The notes beneath the pieces are model-generated. The model made no database searches and had not been told where the DNA came from. It was given only the letters and a program-made list of their open reading frames with translations. The position numbers and the translations under genes were made by a program. Positions 25,760-33,955 of a stretch of 64,000 nucleotides of DNA are shown piece after piece. Source of the DNA: Anderseniella sp963700895 (GTDB taxonomy: Bacteria; Pseudomonadota; Alphaproteobacteria; Rhizobiales; Aestuariivirgaceae). The DNA lies in assembly GCA_963700895.1 (NCBI GenBank), contig CAVOZI010000021.1, forward strand, positions 62,001-126,000. Direction: 5' to 3'. The stretch's first letter is position 1. The number at the start of each line of letters is the position of its first letter.

Positions 25760-27106
25760 ATGCGTCTCTATCATCCATCCGCTTTCGACTTTACAACCGC
25801 TGTTCCCAGCTACTGGGAGGCGACCGCGCCTGTCTTTGATCGCGAGGCACTGCCGTTGCAGGGCGCCCATACGGCCGACGTTGCCATTATTGGCGGCGGG
25901 TATGCGGGTCTTCATGCAGCGCTGGTGCTGGCGCGCGAGCATGGCCTGAAGGTCAAAGTGCTTGACGCCGGCCATGTCGGCTGGGGTGCGTCGGGGCGCA
26001 ATGGCGGGTTTTGCTGCCCGGGCTCGGTGAAGCTCAGTTATGGCGAACTGATCAACCGGTTCGGCCTGGAGGAGACCAAGCGCTTCTACAAGGTCCAGCG
26101 TGACGCGGTGCGCTTTGTCGGCGACTTCCTGGAAGCTGAGGGCATTGATGCAGACCGCACGGGCGCAGGCGAGATGGAGGTGGCGCACAAGCCGTCACGC
26201 GTCGAGGAACTCAAGGCAGATCAACGCTTTATGCGCGAAACCTTTGGCGATGATTCAGCCTTCTATTCGCGCAAGGAGCTGGCGGAGCGCGGTTTCGACA
26301 GCCCGGCGTTCCATGGCGGGCTGCAATCGACCGTGACGTTCGGCCTGCACCCGCTCAAATATGTGCGCGGGCTGGCGCGGCTGGCGGTGGATTCAGGCGT
26401 TGAGCTGCATCCCAGGTCGGAAGTGACCGGCTGGCGGACGGCCGGCGGCGTGCATACGCTGGTGACGCGCGAGGGCGAGGTGAGCGCGAAGCACGTGCTT
26501 ATTGCCACCAACGGTTATACCGACGAGACGCTTCCCGCTGCGGTTGGCGGCAGGCTGCTGCCGGCGCTGACCCGCATCATCGTCACGCGCCCGATCAGCG
26601 ACAACGAACTCAAGGCGCAAGGCTGGACCAGCACCGACCCCACCTACGACACCCGCCGCCTGCTGCATTATTTCCGGCTGCTGCCGGACAACCGCATGCT
26701 GTTCGGCGGGCGCGGCGGAACCGATGCCTCGCCCGACGCCATGAACCGCATCATCGGCACCTTGCGGCAGACCTTCGAAGAGGTGTTTCCGGCATGGAAG
26801 CACGTGGAGACCGAATACTCGTGGGGTGGGTTCGTCTGCCTGACGTCGTCGCGCGCGCCTTTTGCGGGGCCGGTGCCGGGCATGGAGAATGTGTGGGGCG
26901 CGTTCGGCTGGCACGGCAACGGCGTGGCGATGGCCAGCTATGCCGCCAACCGGCTGGCCGGGGTGATCGCAGGGGCGGTGGCGCACGACAAGGCGCTGCC
27001 CGCGGTGCTGCGCGTCGTGCCCGGGCGCTTCATCATGCCGTCGCAGCGGGTGAATTATCTCAAGGCGGCCTATGTGGGTTATGGCCTGCAGGACAAATGG
27101 CGCTGA
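25760..27106 (+). CDS. FAD-dependent oxidoreductase, DAO family (PuuB-like)
   Basis: 448 residues. Rossmann FAD motif VAIIGGGYAGLHAALVLA (about residues 41-58), then GWGASGRNGGFCCPG, and the C-terminal WGGFVCLTSSRAPFAGPVPG segment of the gamma-glutamylputrescine oxidase-like group. Probably oxidises an amine or amino acid, giving H2O2; substrate not predictable. Start MRLYHPSAFD at 25760. Possibly co-transcribed with ppk2 (27-base gap). Confidence 0.88.
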   Translation: MRLYHPSAFDFTTAVPSYWEATAPVFDREALPLQGAHTADVAIIGGGYAGLHAALVLAREHGLKVKVLDAGHVGWGASGRNGGFCCPGSVKLSYGELINRFGLEETKRFYKVQRDAVRFVGDFLEAEGIDADRTGAGEMEVAHKPSRVEELKADQRFMRETFGDDSAFYSRKELAERGFDSPAFHGGLQSTVTFGLHPLKYVRGLARLAVDSGVELHPRSEVTGWRTAGGVHTLVTREGEVSAKHVLIATNGYTDETLPAAVGGRLLPALTRIIVTRPISDNELKAQGWTSTDPTYDTRRLLHYFRLLPDNRMLFGGRGGTDASPDAMNRIIGTLRQTFEEVFPAWKHVETEYSWGGFVCLTSSRAPFAGPVPGMENVWGAFGWHGNGVAMASYAANRLAGVIAGAVAHDKALPAVLRVVPGRFIMPSQRVNYLKAAYVGYGLQDKWR

Positions 27107-27133
27107 CGCCAGCAAGCACTGAAGGAGCCTCGC

Positions 27134-28003
27134 GTGGCTGACAAGACGACCATTCCCGATGAACTGTGGAGTCTCGACTTCGACGAATTGCCGAAGGAAA
27201 TCGAGGCGCTGACCTTCCCTGATGGCGGCGGTTACATTCGCAACAAGAAGCTGAAGGGATCGAAGTACGACGAGCAGCTGGAAGCCTTGCAGATCGAGCT
27301 GGTGAAGTTGCAGCGCTGGGTTCGCGAGAAGGGCGAGCGTGTGGTACTGGTGTTCGAGGGCCGTGATGCGGCGGGCAAGGGCGGCACCATCCAGCGCTTC
27401 ATGATGAACCTGAACCCGCGCTATGCACATGTTGTCGCCTTGTCCAAGCCGTCCGACGTTGAACAGGGCCAGTGGTATTTTCAGCGCTATATCGATCACC
27501 TGCCGACCAAGGGCGAAATGCGCTTCTATGACCGCTCCTGGTACAACCGGGCAGGGGTGGAGCGGGTGTTCGGCTTCTGCACCGAGGAACAGGTGGAAGA
27601 CTTCTTCATGGAAGCGCCGGTGTTCGAAGGCATGCTGAAGCGCGAGGGCATCCACCTGTTCAAGTTCTGGCTGACGATGGAACGGGCGGAGCAACTGAAG
27701 CGCTTCTACGAGCGCAAGACCAACCCGCTGAAGCAGTGGAAACTGTCGCCCATCGATTACGAGTTGGTTGCCAAGTGGGACGATTATACCGCGGCGATCG
27801 CCGACATGTTCCGCAACACCGATACCCCGCATGCGCCGTGGACGGTGCTCGACGCCAACGACCAGAAGCGCGCCCGGCTGAACGCCATCCGCGTGGTCCT
27901 CGATGCGTTCGACTATGACGGCAAGGACGCAGCCAACATCGGCGAGATCGACAAGGATCTCGTGTGGACGGGCCAGGACTATCTCGACCTAAAAGGGTGG
28001 TGA
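27134..28003 (+). CDS. ppk2: Polyphosphate kinase 2
   Basis: 289 residues, a single-domain class I-like PPK2. Walker A GRDAAGKGG (76-84), the lid motif DRSWYNRAG (133-141) and DGKDAANIGE are present. Transfers phosphate between polyphosphate and (d)NDPs. Start is GTG 27134 with GAAGGAG about nine bases upstream. Confidence 0.96.
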   Translation: MADKTTIPDELWSLDFDELPKEIEALTFPDGGGYIRNKKLKGSKYDEQLEALQIELVKLQRWVREKGERVVLVFEGRDAAGKGGTIQRFMMNLNPRYAHVVALSKPSDVEQGQWYFQRYIDHLPTKGEMRFYDRSWYNRAGVERVFGFCTEEQVEDFFMEAPVFEGMLKREGIHLFKFWLTMERAEQLKRFYERKTNPLKQWKLSPIDYELVAKWDDYTAAIADMFRNTDTPHAPWTVLDANDQKRARLNAIRVVLDAFDYDGKDAANIGEIDKDLVWTGQDYLDLKGW

Positions 28004-28018
28004 GGGGGGCCTATCGCC

Positions 28019-28100
28019 TTCCTCGGGCAACGGTTGCAAGCCCGCGACCCGAGGATCCATGTCAGCGGCTGCCGCGGACCCTCGGGTCAAGCCCGAGGAA
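28019..28100. repeat. Nested inverted intergenic repeat
   Basis: In the 133-base gap between ppk2 and the SDR gene, CCTCGGGC (28021-28028) pairs with GCCCGAGG (28091-28098), and ACCCGAGG (28047-28054) pairs with CCTCGGGT (28080-28087). Sequence of this kind is common as dispersed intergenic palindromes in Alphaproteobacteria. It may also terminate both converging genes. No second copy was found in the window. Confidence 0.55.
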
Positions 28101-28136
28101 AGCAGGTAATGGAAAGGCAATCTGCTGCTGGTGAAA

Positions 28137-28916
28137 TCAGATGCTCGCGTTGAACATGCCGCCATCGATGAGGATCGACTGGCCGGTGATGTAGCCGGCC
28201 TGCGCCGAGCACAGGAAGGCGGCCAGTTCACCGAACTCTTCCGGTGAGCCAAAGCGCTTGGCCGGCACCGACTGGGCGCGCATGGCCTCCATTTCCTCGA
28301 CGCTGACGCCCTTCAGCTTCGCCTGAGTGATGGTCGATCCCTTCAGCCGATCGGTGTCGAACATGCCGGGCAGGATGCAGTTGATGGTGATGTTGTCTCC
28401 GGCAACGGCGCGGGCAGGCCCGGCCAGGAAAGCCGTCAGGCCGGCACGTGCGCCCGAGGACAGGTCGAGGCCAAGGATTGGGCTCTTCACCGACGACGAG
28501 GTGATGTTGAGGATGCGGCCGAACTTGCGCGCCTGCATGCCCGGCAGCACCCGCTGGATCAGTTCGATGGGGGTGACCATGTTCTGCTCGACCCCGGCGA
28601 GGATGGCGTCGCGGCCCAGTTCGCGGAAGTCCTTCAGCGGCGGTCCGCCATTGTTGTTGATGAGGATGTCGCATTCGGGACAGGCGTTCAGCAGCTTGTC
28701 CTGGCCTTCCGGCGTCGACACGTCGGCATTGACAATGTTCACGCCGCGCGCGCCAGCCGCCAGGCACAGGTCGGCGGCTTCCTTCAGCTTGTCCTCGTTG
28801 CGACCATTGATGGTGACGTGGGCGCCCGCGCGCGACAGCGAGATGGCGCAGGCGCGGCCCAGCCCCCGGCTCGAGGCGCAGATTATGGCGTTCTTTCCGG
28901 CAATACCGAGGTCCAT
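28137..28916 (-). CDS. Atypical short-chain dehydrogenase/reductase
   Basis: 259 residues, Rossmann fold with SSRGLGRACA in place of the TGxxxGxG loop, NNNGGPP in place of NNAG, and the C-terminal ITGQSILIDGG. The catalytic YxxxK should fall near 153-157, but LDLSSGARAGL is found there: Tyr is absent and Lys is replaced by Arg157. It thus belongs to the divergent SDR group annotated as FabG-like but with unclear activity. The start at 28916 follows a terminator-like hairpin. Confidence 0.88.
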   Translation of the reverse strand: MDLGIAGKNAIICASSRGLGRACAISLSRAGAHVTINGRNEDKLKEAADLCLAAGARGVNIVNADVSTPEGQDKLLNACPECDILINNNGGPPLKDFRELGRDAILAGVEQNMVTPIELIQRVLPGMQARKFGRILNITSSSVKSPILGLDLSSGARAGLTAFLAGPARAVAGDNITINCILPGMFDTDRLKGSTITQAKLKGVSVEEMEAMRAQSVPAKRFGSPEEFGELAAFLCSAQAGYITGQSILIDGGMFNASI

Positions 28917-28965
28917 GAGGCGTGTCTCCCTGACGATTCTGCTGATTGAGCCAAGGGTTAGCAAC

Positions 28966-28995
28966 AAAAAGGCCCGGACGCTAGGTCCGGGCCTT
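28966..28995 (-). terminator. Rho-independent terminator after the DUF2852 gene
   Basis: An 11-base perfect stem (28969-28979 with 28985-28995), five-base loop and, read leftwards, a run of five T immediately after. It ends the DUF2852 transcript 31 bases past its stop and isolates it from the SDR gene. Confidence 0.85.
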
Positions 28996-29025
28996 GAGGT
29001 TGGTATCTTGCGCCTGCGGGGCCGG

Positions 29026-29391
29026 TCAGCCCTTGGCGAGTTCCTTCTTGCGATCGGCCATGAAGTGCTCGAACTCCTCGCGGTCGCGGGCTTCGCGCAG
29101 CTTGACGACGAAGGCGTCGAACTCGGCACGCTCGTCTTCAAGACGGCGCAGGGTTTCCTCGCGATAGGCATCGAAGGCGGCGTTGCCGGTGCCGCTGCGG
29201 GACGCAGTTCCGGACTTGAACGCGCCCTTGAGCTCGTCGAGCCCCTTCTGCGCAAGCTCGTCGATGCTGCCGCCCCACATGATGTAGGCGACAACGGCCA
29301 GGCCGAGCGGCCACCAGGCAACGAAGCCTAGAACGACAGCGGCCACGCCAAGCGGGGTCCAGCGGCCTTTGCGGCGAGCAATCGTGGTCAT
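29026..29391 (-). CDS. DUF2852 membrane protein
   Basis: 121 residues. One or two N-terminal membrane helices (LGVAAVVLGFVAWWPLGLAVVAYIMWG) and an acidic, highly charged helical C-terminus (YREETLRRLEDERAEFDAF). DUF2852 is a small Rhizobiales-type family of unknown function. Two ATGs are possible (29397 and 29391); GGAGGG stands nine bases before the second. Confidence 0.85.
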   Translation of the reverse strand: MTTIARRKGRWTPLGVAAVVLGFVAWWPLGLAVVAYIMWGGSIDELAQKGLDELKGAFKSGTASRSGTGNAAFDAYREETLRRLEDERAEFDAFVVKLREARDREEFEHFMADRKKELAKG

Positions 29392-29480
29392 GTGCATAAT
29401 CCCTCCGGTTTTGGGGTAACTGACGAAACGGATATGGTAAGGTCGTTGTGGCGGTTCAAGATCATGCGGGACGAGATTCC

Positions 29481-30470
29481 ATGCAAACGCAAACGAGATT
29501 GCCGGAATTCAGCGATATTCTTGAGGCTTCCCAAAGACTTGAGAACAGGGCCGTGCGTACGCCACTGGTGCGTTCGGACGTTCTGGATGAGCTCACCGGC
29601 GGGCGGATATTCCTCAAGCCGGAGTGCCTGCAGCGCACCGGATCGTTCAAGTTCCGTGGCGCGTGGAACTACATTTCCCGGTTGAGCCGCGAGGCCAATG
29701 CCGGCGGCGTGGTGGCCTATTCGTCGGGCAACCATGCGCAAGGCGTCGCTGCGGCGGCCCGCATCATGGGGCTTCCGGCGCTGATCGTGATGCCGCAGGA
29801 CGCGCCGGCCATCAAGAAGCGCAACACCATGGCGCTGGGGGCCGAGGTGGTCACCTATGATCGATTTACCGGCAACCGCGAGGAAATCGGCGGGGCTATC
29901 GCTGCCGAGCGCAAGGCCGAGATCGTGCCGCCCTACGAGCACCCGTGGATCATCGCGGGGCAGGGAACGGCAGGGCTTGAACTGGTGCAGGACCTTGAGG
30001 CGCTGGGCCTGCGGCCTGATGCAGTGCTGGTGTGTACCGGCGGCGGCGGGCTGACGGCGGGCATTTCCATCGCGGTGAAGGAACTGGTGCCCGATGCGGC
30101 GGTCTATGCCTGTGAGCCGGAAGGCTTCGACGATTATGGCCGGTCACTGGCGGCGGGAGAGCGGGTCAGCAATTCGCCTGGGCCCATGTCTATCTGCGAC
30201 GCCATCGTCACGCCGACGCCGGGCGAGATGACCTTCGCGGTCAACCAGCCGCGGCTGGCCGGCGGGCTGAGCGTTACGGAAGAAGAAGTGAAACGGGCCG
30301 TCCGTTTTGCTTTCGAGACGCTGAAGCTGGTGGTGGAACCGGGCGGCGCGGTGGCGCTTGCGGCGATCCTGGCCGGCAAGATCGACTGCAACGGCAAGAC
30401 CGTGGCGGCGACGCTGTCAGGCGGCAACGCGGATGCGGAACTGATCGCAGGAATTCTCGGCAGCGCCTGA
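29481..30470 (+). CDS. PLP-dependent threonine/serine dehydratase
   Basis: 329 residues. Fold type II PLP enzyme: Schiff-base Lys57 in GSFKFRGA, the SSGNHAQG loop, the glycine-rich phosphate cradle GGGGLTAG and the C-terminal SGGNAD. No regulatory ACT domain, so it resembles the catabolic (TdcB-like) or racemase-like group. Converts threonine or serine to 2-oxoacid and ammonia. Convergent with the next gene, with both stops inside a short hairpin. Confidence 0.93.
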   Translation: MQTQTRLPEFSDILEASQRLENRAVRTPLVRSDVLDELTGGRIFLKPECLQRTGSFKFRGAWNYISRLSREANAGGVVAYSSGNHAQGVAAAARIMGLPALIVMPQDAPAIKKRNTMALGAEVVTYDRFTGNREEIGGAIAAERKAEIVPPYEHPWIIAGQGTAGLELVQDLEALGLRPDAVLVCTGGGGLTAGISIAVKELVPDAAVYACEPEGFDDYGRSLAAGERVSNSPGPMSICDAIVTPTPGEMTFAVNQPRLAGGLSVTEEEVKRAVRFAFETLKLVVEPGGAVALAAILAGKIDCNGKTVAATLSGGNADAELIAGILGSA

Positions 30471-30483
30471 CCGGCAGGTCAGG
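30466..30483. terminator. Short hairpin shared by two converging genes
   Basis: CCTGACC-ggca-GGTCAGG includes the dehydratase TGA (30468-30470) and the final codons and stop of the minus-strand gene (30479). There is no T run, so termination strength is doubtful. Confidence 0.35.
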
Positions 30484-31693
30484 TAGCGCCCGGACTGCCG
30501 CCGTCGCCACCGTGCGGGTCGCCGGCAAGCGGAATTCCTTCCGAGCCATCGGCGGGACGGCGGATCACGATGATGCGCTTCTTGTCCTGTCCGGCAGGGC
30601 CAGCGGAGGCGCTGCTGCCGGCAGCAGTCTGTGTCGGAGGCTGGTTGGCGGCGACCGGGTTGGTCAGGTTGATGCGGCCACTGACCGGGGCCATTGGTGG
30701 TGTGCCGAAGTCCTGATTGCGGCGCGCGCTGCTGGAGCGGGTTACCTGGATGACGCGGTCGCGCGCCTTGAGTTCGGCCTCCCGGTCTTCCTCCGGTGCG
30801 TCGGCTGGCCGGGCTGGCGACGCTGCGTCTGCCTTGCCGGTGTCTGAGGTCTTGTCATTGTCGTCGTCATCGCTGACCCGGTCGGGCAGAGGCGGCACTT
30901 CGATGTCGGAGAAATCCAGGGTGTCGGGACCGACAGCCTGTGGCGGCCGGGCCGGGTACTGGTTGATCTGCCTTGCTTGCGGCGGTTGCGGCGGCATGTG
31001 GGCGATTGCCTGCGCCGGGCCGGTTTCAAACAGGTCGTCGTCGGACGGCACGAACGCGGGAACGGCTGGCGTCTTTTCCGGCGCGGCCATGCTGGTGGCG
31101 GGCCTGGCCGCTTCGACAGCCGCGGCCGGGGCTGGCGCGGGCTCTTCTGCAGCCGGGGTTGCGATCTGGCGTTCCGGCGCGGCGATCAGGCCCTGTTCGT
31201 CAACCGTCTCCGATGAACGCATGCGGCGCACCATCTGGGCGGCGCGCGACAACTTGCCGGCCAGTTCGTCCTGTTCGCCGGCGCAGGCCTGAAGCCGGTC
31301 GATCTCGGGCTTCAGGCGTTCGGCAATGGTTTCGGCAGGCGCGGATGCAGCATCGCGCAGGTTGGTCGTGATAAGGGCAAGACGGGTTGCGAGGTCGCGG
31401 GCATTGACCGAGCCATGCTCCTTCCCGCCTGCGCCGGACAGCCGCTGCAGTTCATCCTCTGCCTCGGCGACCATGGGGCCGAGACTGGAAGACGGTGAGG
31501 ACGTTGCCGGGATGGCGAGAAGCTGGTCCTCGAGACGGCGGATGGCGTCGAGCAGGATCTTGGTGTCGCTGGCGCGCTGGCGGCGTGCGAATTCGGTCAG
31601 GAACCATCGCCCGCGGGCGGTTTCCATCACCGCTTCCTCGATTTCCTCGTAGTCGAGACCGGAAACAGTGTCGACGGCGGTTGATTTTGACAT
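30479..31693 (-). CDS. Conserved alphaproteobacterial protein of unknown function
   Basis: 404 residues. The N-terminal about 50 residues (DYEEIEEAVMETARGRWFL, TEFARRQRASDTKILLDAI) form a conserved helical module I have seen in rhizobial hypothetical proteins. A short helical segment (about 90-165) follows, and the last 200 residues are low-complexity, Pro/Ala-rich and acidic (DDDDNDK). No signal peptide or catalytic motif. The N-terminal module suggests a protein-protein interaction or scaffold role (inference). The start MSKSTAVDTV at 31693 is chosen because the longer frame crosses into the gene on the other strand. Confidence 0.75.
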   Translation of the reverse strand: MSKSTAVDTVSGLDYEEIEEAVMETARGRWFLTEFARRQRASDTKILLDAIRRLEDQLLAIPATSSPSSSLGPMVAEAEDELQRLSGAGGKEHGSVNARDLATRLALITTNLRDAASAPAETIAERLKPEIDRLQACAGEQDELAGKLSRAAQMVRRMRSSETVDEQGLIAAPERQIATPAAEEPAPAPAAAVEAARPATSMAAPEKTPAVPAFVPSDDDLFETGPAQAIAHMPPQPPQARQINQYPARPPQAVGPDTLDFSDIEVPPLPDRVSDDDDNDKTSDTGKADAASPARPADAPEEDREAELKARDRVIQVTRSSSARRNQDFGTPPMAPVSGRINLTNPVAANQPPTQTAAGSSASAGPAGQDKKRIIVIRRPADGSEGIPLAGDPHGGDGGSPGAT

Positions 31694-31822
31694 TTTGCCC
31701 CTTGTCACGCCAGGTACGCGCACGTAACGCCCTTTACCCACAGCAATATTCACCGAAATGGTTACCGAAACCTTTCCAAAGGCCATGCGCTTGCGATCAG
31801 ACCGCAGAAACAGGGGCAATCG

Positions 31823-32971
31823 ATGACGGCGAGCCCGGCAATCCGCACCGCTTCCGTCTATGGCTCGCTGCTGCTGATGGTCGGCGTGATGTTGCCGTTC
31901 CTGCCGGTCTGGCTGGCGGCGCGGGGGTTTTCCATCGCCGAGGTGGCCACGGCGCTGGCGCTGCAGTCGGTGGTGCGGGTGGTGGCGATGCCCGTCCTGA
32001 CCTACTGGGCGGACCGGCTGGAGGCCAGGCGGCGGTTCATCATCAGCTTGAGCGTGGCGGCGAGCGTGATGATGCTGGCGGCCAACCTGGTGGACGGCGT
32101 CTGGCCGGTCACCGTGTGCATCGTGCTGGCGGCGCTCGCCTGGGCGCCAGTGATGCCGATGCTGGACACGGTCGCGGTGGAGCAATCGGAAGCAGGCCTG
32201 TATGACTACGGCAAGGTGCGCATCGCCGGGTCAGTCACCTTCATTGCAGGCTCCCTCGGGGCCGGTGCGGCATTGGGCGTCGTCGCGGCGGAGCAACTTG
32301 GCTGGGTGCTTCTGGCCACGCACCTGGTGCTGGCGGCGAGCGGCTTGCTGCTGCCGAAGCTGGGAGCGGCCCGGCAGGTCGCGCGACGCGACATGTCCAT
32401 CAAGGCGGCGCGCACGGTCTTGCTGACGGCGAGTTTCATCATGCTTATCGCGGTGGCCGGCCTGACCCAGGCGGGGCACGCCGTTTATTACAGCTTTGGC
32501 TCGGTGCATTGGGAAAGCCTCGGCTACAGCGGCCTGACCATCGGCACCTTGTGGTCGATTGGTGTCGTTGCAGAGATCGTGCTGTTCAACTGGGCGCGGC
32601 GGCCGCTGGACCTGTTCGGGCCGGTGGGGCTGCTGATGGCCGGGGCAGGGCTTGGCGCAGTGCGCTGGTACGCCATGGCGTTCGACCCGCCGCTGGCCAT
32701 GGTGGCGGGGCTGCAGCTGCTGCACGCCGCGAGCTACGGCATGACGCACCTTGGCACCATCTACTTCATCCGCCGCCACATGGAGGCGGGTTTTGCCGGC
32801 ACGGCGCAGGGCCTGTTCGGGGCGATTTCCGGCGGGGTGGTGATGACCGGGGCAATCTCGCTGGCGGGCTGGGCCTATGGGACGCAAGGCGGCGGCGCCT
32901 ACCTGTGGATGGCGGCGATGTGTGGGCTGGCGTTCGTGCTGGCGTTTGCGTTGAAGCGCCTAACCCCATAG
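31823..32971 (+). CDS. MFS transporter, phenylpropionate permease (HcaT)-like
   Basis: 382 residues, twelve hydrophobic helices. The MFS_1_like family (YADRLEARRRFI-type loop here YWADRLEARRR, YDYGKVRIAGS, RRHMEAGFAGTAQGLF) is that of HcaT and nucleoside:H+ symporters. Substrate unknown. Converges with and overlaps dgcA by 12 bases. Confidence 0.85.
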   Translation: MTASPAIRTASVYGSLLLMVGVMLPFLPVWLAARGFSIAEVATALALQSVVRVVAMPVLTYWADRLEARRRFIISLSVAASVMMLAANLVDGVWPVTVCIVLAALAWAPVMPMLDTVAVEQSEAGLYDYGKVRIAGSVTFIAGSLGAGAALGVVAAEQLGWVLLATHLVLAASGLLLPKLGAARQVARRDMSIKAARTVLLTASFIMLIAVAGLTQAGHAVYYSFGSVHWESLGYSGLTIGTLWSIGVVAEIVLFNWARRPLDLFGPVGLLMAGAGLGAVRWYAMAFDPPLAMVAGLQLLHAASYGMTHLGTIYFIRRHMEAGFAGTAQGLFGAISGGVVMTGAISLAGWAYGTQGGGAYLWMAAMCGLAFVLAFALKRLTP

Positions 32972-33955
32972 TTCCGGCGGCGGCGGATACATCAGCGAGC
33001 CGTCGAAGCGGATGCCGGGATCGCGGTCCCTGGCCAGCAGCAGCGGGCCGTCGAGGTCCACCACCTTGGCCATCTGCGCAATGATGTGGCCCGGCGCCAT
33101 GGCCAGCGAGGTCGCCAGCATGCAGCCGATCATGATCTCGAAGCCCTGATCGCGCGCTGCGTGGGCCAGCGCCAGCGCCTCGGTCAGCCCCCCGGTCTTG
33201 TCGAGCTTGATGTTGATCGCTGTGTACTTGCCCTGAAGCTTGTGCAGGTCTTCCTTGCCGTGGGCGCTTTCGTCGGCACAGATCAGCACGTCCGTCTTGC
33301 CAAGGCCGCGCAGCGCCTCGTCGTCTCCGGCCGGCAGCGGCTGCTCGACCAGTTCGACCCCGGTCTCGGCGCATACGGCGAGGCGATTGTCCAGTTCGGC
33401 TGGGTTCCAGCCTTCGTTGGCGTCGATGATGAGCCGGGTGCCGGGCGCGGCGGCGCGAATGGCGCGCAGGCGCTCATCGTCGCCGTCACCGCCCAGCTTG
33501 ATCTTGAGCAGCGGACGGGCAGATGCACGGGCTGCGGCCTCGGCCATCTTCTCCGGCGTATCGAGGCTCAACGTATAGGCGGTGATGACCGGTTGCGGCT
33601 CTGCCGCCAGCCCCGCCAGTTTCCAGACCGGGGTGCCTGTCAGTTTCGCCTCAAGGTCCCAAAGGGCGCAGTCGAGGGCATTGCGGGCGGCGTGCAGCTT
33701 GAGCAGGCCCGGCACATCGGCGCGAGTGCAGCCCGCCTCGATGGCCGCGCGAGCGGCTTCAAGGTCGGCCACGGCGCCGTCGATGGTCTCCTCGTAGCGC
33801 GCATAGGGCACGCACTCGCCATGACCCACCGCGCCGTCGCGCTCCAGCGTGACGTGCACCACCTCGGCGGATGTCTTGGAGCCGCGCGAAATGGTGAAGC
33901 TGCCGGCGATGGGCCAGCTTTCATGGACGACGGTGAGCTTGACCGCAGACGCCAT
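32960..33955 (-). CDS. dgcA: DgcA, N-acetyl-D-glutamate racemase/dipeptide epimerase (enolase superfamily)
   Basis: 331 residues. Enolase-superfamily barrel with the KxK pair K151/K153 (LLKIKLGG), metal ligands D178 (IDANEG), E204 (VEQPLP) and D228 (CADES), and K250 on the opposite face (INIKLDK). By sequence alone it is L-Ala-D/L-Glu epimerase-like. Its pairing with dgcN (stop and start share one base, TGATG) identifies the D-glutamate catabolism pair in which DgcN acetylates D-Glu and DgcA racemises N-acetyl-D-Glu. Confidence 0.9.
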   Translation of the reverse strand: MASAVKLTVVHESWPIAGSFTISRGSKTSAEVVHVTLERDGAVGHGECVPYARYEETIDGAVADLEAARAAIEAGCTRADVPGLLKLHAARNALDCALWDLEAKLTGTPVWKLAGLAAEPQPVITAYTLSLDTPEKMAEAAARASARPLLKIKLGGDGDDERLRAIRAAAPGTRLIIDANEGWNPAELDNRLAVCAETGVELVEQPLPAGDDEALRGLGKTDVLICADESAHGKEDLHKLQGKYTAINIKLDKTGGLTEALALAHAARDQGFEIMIGCMLATSLAMAPGHIIAQMAKVVDLDGPLLLARDRDPGIRFDGSLMYPPPPELWG

